Assembly (NCBI GenBank): GCA_023055505.1
Contig: JALIRH010000002.1
Span: 2,527,001-2,591,000 of the forward strand
Direction: 5' to 3'
DNA length: 64,000 nt
Origin: Callipepla californica brunnescens
Taxonomy: Eukaryota; Chordata; Aves; Galliformes; Odontophoridae
The position numbers and the translations under genes were made by a program. A model generated the notes under the pieces. It searched no databases and had not been told where the DNA came from. It saw only the letters and a program-made list of their open reading frames with translations. Positions 23,640 to 34,500 of the stretch are shown here, one piece after another. How positions within the stretch are numbered: the stretch's first letter is position 1; each line of letters opens with the position of its first letter.

Positions 23640-24040
23640 TTAAATTGTGCCTTCCCCAGTCCAGCGGCTTGTAGAAGTTTTTGTCAACTTCCTCCTCCTG
23701 ATCAAGGGGCCTATAAAACACCTCACAGCAATGTCCCTCACACGAGCCTGCCCCTTAACTCTTATCCACAAGCTCTCCACTGGTACATCACCCTCCCCCA
23801 GGTGATGTTCGAGACATTCTAGCTGCTCTCTCACATAAAGAGCAATTCAACCACCATGCCTTGCCATCCTGTCTTTCCTACAAAGCACATAGCCATTCAT
23901 GGCAGCACTCCAGTCATGCAAGCTGTCCTACCACATCTCCGTGATCACTATGAGATCATGACCTTGTGACAGCACATAGACCTCTAACTCTTCCTGTTTA
24001 TTTCCCATACTGCGTGCATTAGTATATAGACACTTTAGGG
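23640..24040 (-). pseudogene. CR1 ORF2, N-terminal endonuclease part, broken
   Basis: ORF2 of CR1 encodes an apurinic-type endonuclease followed by reverse transcriptase. Read on the minus strand from about 24040, the relic gives SLKCLYTNARSMGNKQEELE, which is the conserved endonuclease start with the metal-binding N and E region. It continues as HDLIVITEMW, DSLHDWSAAMNGY, a degraded basic block and ALYVREQLECLEHH. Nonsense codons replace residues after ITEMW and after the RHGG block, so it is dead. The fragment stops at 23640 before the C-terminal endonuclease motifs and there is no RT. CR1 copies normally keep the 3' end, so loss of the 3' part here implies a later deletion or a rearrangement. 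Confidence 0.85.
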
Positions 24041-24328
24041 AAGCTACAGGTGCAGGTATCCCAAGGAGATTTCAGAAGGGGAATTTGCAATGGTAAGTCC
24101 TCTGTGGAGTTAATGCTGTTTTCTTTATGTTCCTCAAGCAAATCCTACATATTTATAGTTCAAAAGCAGTTGCTAACAGAAAATCTGCATCCTGGCACTA
24201 GGGTAAACAAAACAGTCGAGGGAGTCTTCTATTCTATGTCATGTTATCAATAGAAACATAAGAAATCATACAATTCTGTGCTTACAGCCAAACAAATGAG
24301 TATCTAGGGCTGTTAGAGAAATCGAAAA

Positions 24329-24402
24329 AATCATAGAATGGACTAGGTTATAAGGAACCTTAAATATCGCTTATTTCCAGCTCCCCTGATGTGGGGAAGA
24401 CT
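24329..24402 (-). mobile_element. Short CR1 3' fragment
   Basis: 'AATCATAGAATGGACTAGGT' followed by 'TATAAGGAACCTTAAATATC' and 'CTCCCCTGATGTGGGGAAG' follows the antisense CR1 terminus. It lies 290 bp from the endonuclease relic in the same orientation but on its 5' side, so it is a separate insertion. Confidence 0.75.
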
Positions 24403-26142
24403 GAAAATCTGAAGACAGATGTGCTCAAGGTCCACGTTTTGTCTTGTAGGGAACCAATGACATTAGTGTATCTGTAACTGAGAATAATGGGAATTGAGTT
24501 TTCTTTGGTCCATTGGTTTTCAGTTCATCTTTCCCAATATGCAATCTATAATTTCTTAACTATGGTATGTATAAAATCTTTTGGAAGGATAGAATAGCAT
24601 TGCTAAATACTATGTTAGATTAAGAGATTATTCCTAGTGAGTAGGATCACACAACATTTCAAAAACCACAGTTCCACCATGAATTAATTGGAAGCACACA
24701 ATGTCTGCAAGAAATCCCTCTTGACTGTCCTTGTGTCCCTCCAGTGGATGCTTTCCTCCAGTGCTCTCCAAGAAGAAAAATTGCAGTGAAGTTTGACAGT
24801 GGTACCAAATTCCAAGAAATTCACACATTTACCACATTCTCTTTGGTTGAAGGGTGTGGTGGAAACCTAAGGCTTTATGCCCCAAAGAACAAAGTGTCCA
24901 TTTATATTCATTTCTCTCTTCCACTCCATGATAAAGCTATCTCTTTCAAGGGCACTGTTGAAATAACAAGTTAATAACAAGACTTCATTCACCTGATTTT
25001 TATTCAATTTTAAATACTTAGTATTACCAGAATGTGTTAAAGGAAGACCAGTGTCCTCTGTTCAGTTAGTGTGTCTTGTCATATTCAGTTTTCCTTTACC
25101 TTGAAGACTAATAGATCTACTCCTTCTTTCTCAAGCTTTTTGAAGCTAATGACATGCAGTATAAATTGGATGGGAGTGCCTCATCTCTAGTTCTTTTAAG
25201 AACCATTAATTGACTTAAGCAATCTTTATGAGAGGGATATACTCGCTTTATACAGATTCTCTATCTTCAAGCAGCATTTTCTTTTCTGGCACTAAAATAA
25301 CTCAGCATTTATCATAGATGCTCCCCAGCCACTGCAGGAAAGTGATACAAAGAGGCACATACTTCCTCCCGTTGCTCTTCTCTCAAATCTTGGTACTTAA
25401 GCAGACAGCTATCACACAACAGAACAAAACTGACATTACACCAACCTCAAATGAGGTTATTTGAAGACCAACCTTTTGCTAGGAAACCACTTTGGCAGAA
25501 AACTGTTGCACTAACAAAAGCTAAGGAAAGGATTTTACCAACTGTGGTTGAACTGAGCAGTTCCAAGGTATGAGTTGAGGTGAATAAATTCCCTACTCTT
25601 ACAAAAAAGCTTCATCTATTGACTGAATGATCAATACTTATGATGAACTAAGCCCTTTGTAAGACATCCAGAAGTAATAGCTCAGTGGTGAGGAAATAGC
25701 ATTAAGCATCAAACTCCTGAAAGGTTGTTATTGACATCTCGCTTTTTCTTTCTGCTGCCTAAACATTATACATATCATCACATTCAGAAATACCTCTGAG
25801 AGAAGAAATACCTCCAATGGAAATAAATGTTCCAAAACATGGACTGGACTACAGTGTTGACATGCCTCCAATGTTTTTTGTGATGTTGAGACCTACTATA
25901 ATAGAAAAATATTTGATTTCACAGAATTCACTAGGTCATTCGGTGATTGTGAAACTCATGGATTAATTTAACAGTCTGGGGCTTCAGGAAGTCAGTAATT
26001 CTGTCTCTTACAGCCACTTCTCCAGTCATTTTCTGCATTAGATATCAAGTTCTCATCAGATAGATTGCTGTAAATAAAAGATGAACATTTACCCTTTCTA
26101 CTAAGTCTCTTGCAATGGCAGTGAGAGATCAGCCAACGTTAG
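24403..26142. other. Unrecognised non-coding sequence
   Basis: A 76-codon plus-strand frame (24744-24974) overlaps an antisense frame of 64 codons (24634-24828). Neither has recognisable content. No repeat family was seen. Confidence 0.45.
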
Positions 26143-26200
26143 ATCATGGAATCACAGAGTTGTAGAATATCCCGAGATCCTGAGTTTAAAGGGATTATCG
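26143..26200 (-). mobile_element. Short CR1 3' fragment
   Basis: 'ATCATGGAATCACAGAGTTG' then 'TAGAATATCCCGAGATCCTG' and 'AAAGGGATTATCGAG' follows the antisense terminus of the CR1 type that reads 'gaatcacagaatatcctgagttggaagggacc'. Highly shortened. Confidence 0.68.
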
Positions 26201-26440
26201 AGCTGCCAGACAAATTTCTAAAAATTTCTTATTAGAGGTATCTCTAAAACTTGTTTTCCAAAATAAATATAGAAATAAAGAAAATAAACAAGGAAAGCAA
26301 GGAAGTCCAACATCAATCCCTTTGAAGCTAAAACTTTCCATAGATACAAGACACTGAAGAGCTTTCAAAGGATCCCAGAAAGTAAAGATAGGGGAAGCTC
26401 ATCCAGCAAGTCATTTGAAAACTTTCTGGTAGCTCCTCTG

Positions 26441-26480
26441 AAGAATGGCTTCAGTTGGAAAGGATCTTAAAGATCATATC
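26441..26480 (-). mobile_element. Possible CR1 remnant
   Basis: 'AGAATGGCTTCAGTTGGAAA' followed by 'GGATCTTAAAGATCATATC' resembles 'agaatggcttgggttggaagggaccttaaagatcatct' of the antisense CR1 tail. Only about 40 bp match, so this is uncertain. Confidence 0.5.
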
Positions 26481-27721
26481 ATAAAAATGATGCAGTGGAA
26501 AGATATCTGCAGAGATCTCAGTGATGTACCCTAGGTTAAGGTGCCTGGGAGCAGGAGGAATTTTATGTATTTTTAGATAAAACTTATATAAACTTTTCAT
26601 TTGTTTATTTGTTGCTTTTCTAAGTTTTCTTATTCAGTTAAATAACAAAAATTTCCGCAGTAAAATCCAATATAGCATCTATTAACAGTCTATTTTTGTG
26701 AAAGAGCCATTCCCGGCATTAAAAACCATTTAGCTTCATTAGAAAGCAAGCAAAATAGCTCTCCATGGAGTATTAATAACTTTGATTCTTCTCGCAAAAC
26801 TAAAATAAATGCAAAAAGAAAAAAATAATTAACAGATAAAGAATGGCAGATGTTTGCAAAAATTTGAACTTTAAACCATTTAAACTTAAGTTCTACTGAG
26901 AATGAAGAATATAGCAGAACACTCAGCTATATAAAGATGAATTTTATCACATAGGAGCCCAATTTAGCTTCGAATTTATACTATTCACTGTAGAAGAATT
27001 ATAATATTTTATCTTCTTTTGTCTGTGTAAATAGAAAACGAGAACCCTCCTCTCTGCTTCTGACATTAGGCATTGCCACACATCTGATGATAAAGAATGA
27101 AAAAATATAAAGTGAGTATCCAAGGTGACTAGTTGCAAGTGTCTATAAATGGAGGCAGAAAAAATAAAACAGAGCTGAATTATTTTCATAAACAGAAAAA
27201 AAAAAAGAAAATTAACAAAACTTGCTGGCTGTCAAATCCTGTGAAATCTATTGTGGGTTCATGAGAGTGTTTAGCATATAGAAAGCATAAAATTGAATGA
27301 TAGGGAAAGAGCGAGTATGAATACATAAAAATGACAGATGACAAAATTTACTGGGCTTGGTAAATCACTTTTGTAATTGATATAGCTTTTTTATTAATTT
27401 TTAAAGCAGTGTATTTATGCCAGAATGAATTGTCTAGGTGTTAAAATTTGTGTTTCATACTTCATTGTTATGAAATGGGAATGGGAAGAGACAATTCAAT
27501 AAAGTGAGATTTCTAATGCTATACCTCCCAGGCTTCATTTCCCATAGATGGTAGGGAATGGGACATCATGCAATAAAAACAAATGTTCTCAAGATATTTT
27601 TTATCTTTCTTGTCATATTCCTAACGCTGTTTGATCGGGGAAAGGCACATTTAGACAAAGGTCATTGAAAAAGCACAAACCTCCACATTTGTGAAAAACC
27701 TCACTGTGTAAAATCCTCCTC
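26481..27721. other. AT-rich unrecognised sequence
   Basis: Very AT-rich, with short A runs, for example at about 27187-27200. An 80-codon minus-strand frame at 26947-27189 is without recognisable content. Confidence 0.45.
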
Positions 27722-27848
27722 TGGATATATTCAGGATTTGTCTGGATGCTTTCCTGTGGGACTTGCTGTAGGAAACCTGCTTTAGGAGTGGGTTAGACTA
27801 GCTGGTCTTCAGAGGTCCCTTCCAACTCCTACAATTCTGTTACTGTGA
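27722..27848 (+). mobile_element. CR1 3' fragment
   Basis: Sense tail of the CR1 type 'ttgtctggatgctttcctgtg(g)gac', then 'AAACCTGCTTTAGGAGTGGG', 'TTAGACTAGCTGGTCTTCAG', 'AGGTCCCTTCCAACTCCTAC' and 'AATTCTGTTACTGTGA'. It belongs to a different CR1 tail type from the ATTCTATG copies nearby. Confidence 0.9.
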
Positions 27849-28844
27849 GTTAACTAAATTAGAGTTGTAATTTATATAAAAATGTGTGTGTGACTGAAAA
27901 AATAATCACTGTGCTTCCTTGCACTAGAGCTACATCTTCCTTTAGTCTTACCTCCCTTGTATTATCATATAGTAATGAAACACTTCAGGTCTTAAATAAT
28001 AATCAAAAGGGCCACAGGCAAAGTGTGACCAGTGTATAGCTACAGACAGTGAGAGAGTCGCTCTCTAGGCTAATGTAATCCTCTTCAGAGATGTAATACA
28101 TTACGTAAAGATTTGTTTTACTGACAAAGTTTAACTTCCTAAATTTGTCTGCCTAAGACAGAAAATGTCCAATTATAGGGTTAGGTACAAGTAGCTCAAC
28201 AGATGTGGGGACTGCATTGACAATGTTCTTCCTTACACAATTCTTTGAAGAGAGCTCTATCCTAATAATGTATAGCAGCCTATGTGGAAAAATGAAGTCT
28301 TTTTTTATAAATATTACTGGCACCATTGGCACTTTGCTATGCTTAGCTACGAGGAGTATTATGTTCAAGAATAAAATGAACATTCTAAGTCGATATAGCA
28401 TAGCTTTTTCAATCACAAATGATGTCCCCTTCTGTGCTCAGAAGAGAGCATTTCCAGTGTTCAGTTATAAAGAACAGCAGCAGAATTATCAGCATCCTGC
28501 TGCCAGTCTTGGGTATTGCTGCATGAAGGTTGAAAGAGCAGAATGTTTGCTTCAAGAAAACTTCTTGGACTTATTTGTATTTGTAAACTTGTGGTTCAAA
28601 ATGGGGATGTCACCATTTGTTTTCCAGTGCAAATACCATAGCAAAAGTAACACTGAGTTCTCACATTTTGTAGGGACATCTATGGTCTTAACAGATTTTC
28701 TAAATGAAATAACTTATGACTAAACACTGCTCCTCCTTCAGAATAGATCCTGACTTTATCCCACCTAAGACAGGTAGGATCATCTTATGCTCTGTCTGTG
28801 ACTAGAGTTCGATGGACTGTACTGTGGACTGAAAATACTTAGAG
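27849..28844. other. Unrecognised sequence with a 172-codon open frame
   Basis: Holds the longest open frame not explained by repeats: 28205-28723 on the plus strand, starting at GTG, with the first ATG six codons in. Its product has no recognisable domain, an irregular mixture of hydrophobic and polar segments, and no evident splice sites at its ends. An overlapping 87-codon frame runs antisense. A frame of this length is not surprising by chance in 64 kb, so I do not call a gene. Confidence 0.35.
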
Positions 28845-29050
28845 GATCATAGAATCGTAGACTATCTCAAGTTGGAAGAGACCCAAAAGGGCCATCAAGT
28901 CCAACTCCTGTCTCCACACAGAACCACACAAAAATCAGATCATGTGTCTGAGAGCATTGTCTAAATAATTCTTGGACTCTGTCAAGCTCAGTGCTGTGAC
29001 CACTTTCCTGGGTAGGCTGTTTCAGGGCCCAAACACCCTAAAACTTACCT
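28845..29050 (-). mobile_element. CR1 3' fragment
   Basis: Antisense CR1: 'GATCATAGAATCGTAGACTA', 'CAAGTTGGAAGAGACCCAAA', 'GGGCCATCAAGTCCAACTCC', 'TCTGAGAGCATTGTCTAAAT', 'CTTGGACTCTGTCAAGCTC' and 'GTGCTGTGACCACTTTCCTG'. Same tail type as 11034 and 56561. Confidence 0.94.
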
Positions 29051-29339
29051 CCATTGATTTCTGAGAAATTCTTAGATGACCATGTTCCTTAGATAGGTAT
29101 CCAAGGTAGACTGCATGGACAAGGGGAAAAATCTGATCTCAGCCTTAGGTGTAAACCTAAAAGCACTGAGTTTTGCAAATGGGAAAGAAACACAAAGAAT
29201 ACACAATTCTTATTCAAGTGATAAAATGTCTAGATGTTTTATGGGAAAAATAGATTTATAATAAATACACTTATAAGTAAATTTTATAGCACAATAGATG
29301 TCAAAGAAGATTAAAAAAAACATAGTAAAATGTAGTATT

Positions 29340-29374
29340 ATTTTCTTCATCTTCACTGTGAAGATGAAGAAAAT
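29340..29374. repeat. Near-perfect palindrome, 17-bp arms
   Basis: The 17-mer ATTTTCTTCATCTTCAC (29340-29356) is followed by one T and then by its exact reverse complement (29358-29374). The dyad is complete over 35 bp with a one-base centre and stops at the next base on both sides. It can form a cruciform in DNA or a hairpin in RNA. No surrounding terminal repeat or terminator context gives it a function. Confidence 0.95.
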
Positions 29375-30186
29375 TAGGTACAGGAGGACTTGGCCCAATA
29401 TGCACCGACTTGCATTGCCTCAGATAAGACTTCTCTAAGTGTAATATCCAAGACCGAAATTATTGTCTTGATTTTCAGATATCCTTTTGCCTCAGGACTT
29501 AAGTCTTCTGCTCTGTTTGAGTTGAAGTTAAAGTTACTTCATTAATTCTTCTGGCCTAATTATAGATCCATGGACTGAATGAAAATTTTTGTAGGAGGAG
29601 AAAGTTTCCCAATGGATCTAAAGCAAATTTCCACCAGAAAACCTCCTTTCATTACACTGTACATGTTTCATCACATCAGGACTCAGATAGTTTTTGTCTT
29701 TTGTTGTGGGCCATAGTCAGTTTCCTTACAAGTTTCCCTTTCAACTTGAAGTCTCAGCAAAGATCCTGTTGGATGGATTTACTGACAGACAATTTTGCAC
29801 ACCGACCTTTGGTTCATTTCACACAGATAGAGACTCAGCATCCTAGATATACTGTTATGGACAGCCCTTTGGGTCTGATGATACAACATTAGAGACTAAA
29901 CAATTTGCACATAACTGCACCAGGAACTGTTCTGTAGAGATGATCTCTAGTCCTTTTTTTTTCTTTTTTTCCGTTGATTTGATCATTTCTTCTAAACTTC
30001 ATTCCTTTCCAGGAAAGGATTGTTCAGGTAGAAGAAACAGTCATCAAATTTTATTTTCTTTCCTCTTTCAAACATAAATCAGCTTTTATACTCCCTGAAG
30101 ATGCAGATCTAACCTCCCTAACCCAGTTTACTGAAGAATTTAAAAGCTGCTTGTCAATGAGCAAAACAAATATAGCATTTAAAAAA

Positions 30187-30213
30187 AAGAAGAAGAAGAA
30201 GAAGAAGAAGAAG
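30187..30213. repeat. (AAG)n / GAA microsatellite
   Basis: About nine AAG units directly after an A run. The minus-strand frame of Phe-rich codons (30051-30236) is an artefact of this repeat. Confidence 0.95.
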
Positions 30214-31717
30214 GTAGAATAAGCAAATGTTGACAAATAAAGGGCACCTCACCAAACCTTGGGAAAATCCATCTTATGGTAACTTGGATAAGAGCAGAAA
30301 ATCACTGCTTATAGATATACCCACTCAGTAAAAAGATCACTCTGAGCATCAGTTCAGGGCCTCAGAAATTCTTTTTTTTTTTTTTCATTTCAAGAGCTGT
30401 CATCACAGAGGGCATCTCCCTAAGCTGGAGACCCTGAAGTAAAAGAGTCCTTGGTCCTTGGTTAATCCATGTAGCTGATTTGCCTTGGAACTATGAACAC
30501 CACAGTGTAGTGTTGAAAAACCAGCAAAGTTTCCATGGAAACCCTGTCTTGAATTCAGTAAAGTTCATCAAATCTAACAGGATTCAGAGGAAACGTTATA
30601 GGGCTGACGAACTGATATTTTCCCTGAAACTTCCTGGTAGAAGCACTAGAAATTTGTGCAGAGGTCTTCGTGGCATATGTAGGCCTCTTTTAAGAGTTCA
30701 GCAGTGCCTTTTGCAAAACAGAAAGATGCAGTGATTCACTCAAATAAATATTGAGTCTTAACTCCACTTGTACCTGCCAAAGCTCCCGCTGCCTTCTCAG
30801 CTCAGTGAAGATCTGGCCTGCTATCTGCCCTGAATTGTAATGCCAAGTATTGCTTTTTATTTAGCTTTTTCAGCAACGTTCTGTTACACTGAAACCTGCT
30901 TTTCTATTCTTAACTATCACCACCACCTTGCTGTGATCACTGGAGATGAAAGTTTATCCTGCAGGTTTATTATGCCTTGAGGAAACAAATTACTCCCTGA
31001 CACTCAACCATCTCTCATTTTCAATATCCTTAAACAATTCTCTCACACACTTCCTGCTGTTCATCTTCTTGGCGTCTAGCTCAAGCTGAAAGCCATCAGA
31101 AATTCAAAAAGGTGCCACTTATCCTAAAGACTGGGAGCTGGGAGCTGATATTATAGTTCAGAGTGAAAGAACATGAATGAGAGGAAGTAAGTCTTCAGAA
31201 ACAGTTTCAGCAGCTGGAGTCATACAGGCACATATGGAAAGGACTGTCAAATGCAGCTTTTTCACTTATCGATTCAGAGCCAAGCGTGACATCCAGGTGA
31301 CAAATGCAAAGTGATGCTGAGGGAAAAAAAGTCAGTACTGTGGTAGAGGTCATGAAATGCTGAGACAAAAGCAGGGATTAAAAACAGATTTGCAATGGAA
31401 GAACTACACAATTTCAAGACTTTTTTTTTCTTCAGGTTGTATTACATGTCTAATGTCTGGATTGTATCAACAAATAGGCTGCAGGGTTGGCCTATGTGAG
31501 AAGAGGCCAGTAGTTGACCCATGTGAAACAGAACCAGTTTTATATGGACCAACACTGGCCAAAGCTAAGAAAAGAGGTGATGCTGCTGGCACTTCCATAA
31601 TAACACTTTTAATAAAGGTTAAAACAACTGCATAGCATTTGTGACAGATACAAGTGAGAATAATATGAGAGAAACATTCCTGCAATCACCAAGGTCAGTG
31701 AAGGAAGAGGAGAGAAG

Positions 31718-31797
31718 GTTTAGTGGGCATGCTGATGACTGGACTAGATGATCTAAGTGGTCTTTTCCAGTTTGCATGATTCAATGATTCTGTGATG
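31718..31797 (+). mobile_element. CR1 3' fragment
   Basis: 'GTTTAGTGGGCATGCTGATG', 'ACTGGACTAGATGATCTAAG', 'TGGTCTTTTCCAGTTTGCAT' and 'GATTCAATGATTCTGTGATG' follow the last 80 bp of the CR1 tail in sense. Confidence 0.9.
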
Positions 31798-32758
31798 AGT
31801 GATGTTAGTTTTGTCTTCGTTTCTTACCATACTACTCAATTTTTATATGGCAATATATTAATATTTCCTGAAATAACTCTCTTTTGCCCATGTTGGTAAC
31901 ACGTAAGTAATCTCCCTGATTTCATTCCATCCATACTGTTCTTCAACTTATTTCCTCCCCTTGTGCTGCTGATAGTGGCATGGTGGGAACCAGGAATACT
32001 GCCAAGGTCAATGCTCTGCACTGGTGATTGCATCCCTCCTTGGTCAAAGAGATAAATCTATTGCAACACCTCTCTATTTAGTAGAGCAGTTGGTTTTGGT
32101 TTTGTAAACCTTCAGATATGAAACATTTAATTCTAACTCATCACCTCAATTTCTCCTTGAAGCTTCCTACTCCTTCCCGAGTAAAATTGATTCATATTTA
32201 CTGAGGATGGTGTAATGCAGGGTAAAGACTGGGAGTACAGACCCATAAGGCAACTCAAATGGAAAACTCAGATTCTGATAATGAACTTGACCAATGCTAC
32301 AAATCATAGAAAAATGGAAAATTAAGCTGGAAATAACCTTGACAAGTCATCTTAACTTCTCACTTGTCCCTTGTCCCACTCAGTATATGACACGTTTCAT
32401 CCAGCATGATTAAATCACTGTAACAATTTGCTTTCCTGTACAGCAGATTCATTTGATATTAGTGTTTAAGATGGTAGAACTGCAGAGAAATCTCAAAAAA
32501 CCTTCTTCTGGATGATGAAGGTAAATGCTCATTTCTGTTTCTTTCTTTTTCACAGTATTTGATCTAGACCTAGTACTTAGCTGAACAAAGAGATTTTTTA
32601 GGATTGTCCTTTGCTTTGACTGTAATCAGATTTCTTGTCATTTTGGCTGTGTCACTAATCATACATCTTTTCCTTTGTTTTAAGTAGTCCTTTTTATTCT
32701 GTGAATTTCTTGTGAAGACATTGAAGTATCACTGCTGGAAATGCAGATCATTCTTAGT
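31798..32758. other. Unrecognised non-coding sequence
   Basis: No repeat or coding signal was seen. A 65-codon antisense frame at 31836-32033 is not recognised. Confidence 0.45.
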
Positions 32759-33090
32759 TCATAGGATCATAGAATCATTAAGGTTGGAGAAGGCCACTAA
32801 GACCACCTAGTCCAACCATGAACCTATTACCATCATGCCACTAAACAATGTCCTTCAGTGTCGCATCTATGTATTTCTTGACCACCTGCAGGGACAATGC
32901 TTCCATCACCTTCCTGGGCAGCCTGTTTCAATACCTCACCTCTTTCTTCAGAAGAAATTTTTCCTAGTATCCAAACTGAATCTCCTCTAGTGTAATTTGA
33001 GGACATTACTTCTCATCCTATCACTGTTGACCCCCATCTAGAAACAACCTCTTTTCAAGGGGGTTGTAGAGTTCAGCACCTCTGAGGATG
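32759..33090 (-). mobile_element. CR1 3' fragment
   Basis: Antisense CR1: 'TCATAGGATCATAGAATCAT', 'TAAGGTTGGAGAAGGCCACT', 'ACCTAGTCCAACCATGAACC', 'ATGCCACTAAACAATGTCC', 'CACCTTCCTGGGCAGCCTGT', 'CATTACTTCTCATCCTATC' and 'GGGGGTTGTAGAGTTCAGC'. Same tail type as 34374, 35709, 39074, 47983 and 55859. Confidence 0.95.
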
Positions 33091-34373
33091 ATTAAGAGCA
33101 GTTCAGCATGGAGAGATTTTAATCTTTTGAAGGTTATTTCCCAGAAAGCTCTATTGAGTATAATTGCCTCCACTGATTTTTAATATTTATCCTCTTCAGT
33201 GCTCAAGGAAAATATTCCTGCCAAAATTCATTCTAGATTTTACCTGCAGCTTCTCAAAATTTCAAAGAAGGCTCAATCTCATTGGTGCAGCTAGGTCATA
33301 GGGACCTCAAGAGATCTCAGTGGGCACTGGAGTGGCCATAACCACATGCATGTCCCAGTCTTCTCATTGTAGGGAAGAAATGCTCTGTGTCTCATCTGCT
33401 GGAATATGACCTGCTGCATCTTCTCCACCTACCAGCTCATTCAGGGAAACGTATTAAACTGGTAGTAGCATTCCTTTTAGTCTTCCTACCCATCTATCCT
33501 CTAGTTCACCTACATACATTATGGAGAACAGGGATTATTACTTACTGATTCATAATTTGGACCCTTCACTAGTGGTTGCAAAAATGGTGGCTTTCAGAAA
33601 TACCACTTCTAGAAATCCATTTATCTGTGTTTCACTACTGAATTGTTCCTGATATTAGTAATATACATAAACAAATTGCTTTGTAGCACATTTACCTGAC
33701 TTTCCAGAATGGTGTACGTACTTTCCAGGTATTTCTAAACGGTGAATTTTTATTTCCAAGCACGGGAAACTGCAGGCTAAAGATTCTTTCTTTTCTTCAT
33801 TTCCTTTCTGCTAGGAATGAATGAATTTAATGTAGTCTCCTTCTTACTTCTTTCTTTACAATGGAGACAGCTGCTGCACCACGGTAAACAAACATTCAGA
33901 TGGTTTGGAGAACAACTCCTTACACAGACTACAGTGTACAGTAATAAAGGATACACAGCAACATGCAAGACATTCTTTCAGCCTCCAGCCACTTCTCCCT
34001 GTTAACCAATTCAGAACATATTAAACCATTAAAGAAGAATATTAAGCTTTAGAGTAGATGGGACATTTTATCCCTCGTAGTTCTCTCCAGGTTCCATAGT
34101 AAGCAAGCAAGAAAGGAACAATAATAATAAAAACAAAAATAAAAGAGAGAAAAAATACAAGAAAAAAGAATACACCTCCCAGTGTAGCAGGATCCTTTAA
34201 GTTTAAACCTCAAGGCTAAGAGATAAATGCAAGCTTTGTCTTTTCTAGGTAACTTGTGGCTAAGATTGAGTGATTGGAGAACTTAATACTTCTTCATCTA
34301 GCTCAACTTCCGGCTCGTATCAGGGTCAGCCAGAGCAAATTGCCCAGGGTAATGTCTGCTTATATCTTCAGAG
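33091..34373. other. Unrecognised non-coding sequence
   Basis: Overlapping 63- and 62-codon frames on opposite strands (33777-34005) have no recognisable content. A-rich simple sequence lies at about 34120-34170. Confidence 0.45.
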
Positions 34374-34500
34374 ATCATAGCATCATAGCATCATAGAATC
34401 ACTGAGGTTAGAAAAGATCATTAAGATCATGTAGCCCAGCCATTGACTCATCCCCACCATGCCCACTAAACCAGGTCCCTCAGTGCTTTATCACGTGCAC
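34374..34500 (-). mobile_element. CR1 3' fragment
   Basis: Antisense CR1 with two altered octamers (CATAGCAT) before 'CATAGAATCACTGAGGTTAG', then 'AAGATCATGTAGCCCAGCCA' and 'CCATGCCCACTAAACCAGGTC'. It stops after 'CAGTGCTTTATCACGTG'. Confidence 0.92.

Larger units (their letters stand above)
29051..31717. other. Unrecognised sequence with palindrome and GAA repeat
   Basis: 2.7 kb without a CR1 copy. It contains the palindrome at 29340-29374, the AAG run at 30187-30213, a T-rich patch at 29955-29972 and a poly(T) near 30370-30384. The 84-codon frame at 30480-30734 and the 92-codon frame at 31357-31635 are not recognised. The 31440-31640 segment ends with an AATAAAGG motif and may be an unlisted repeat. 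Confidence 0.4.
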
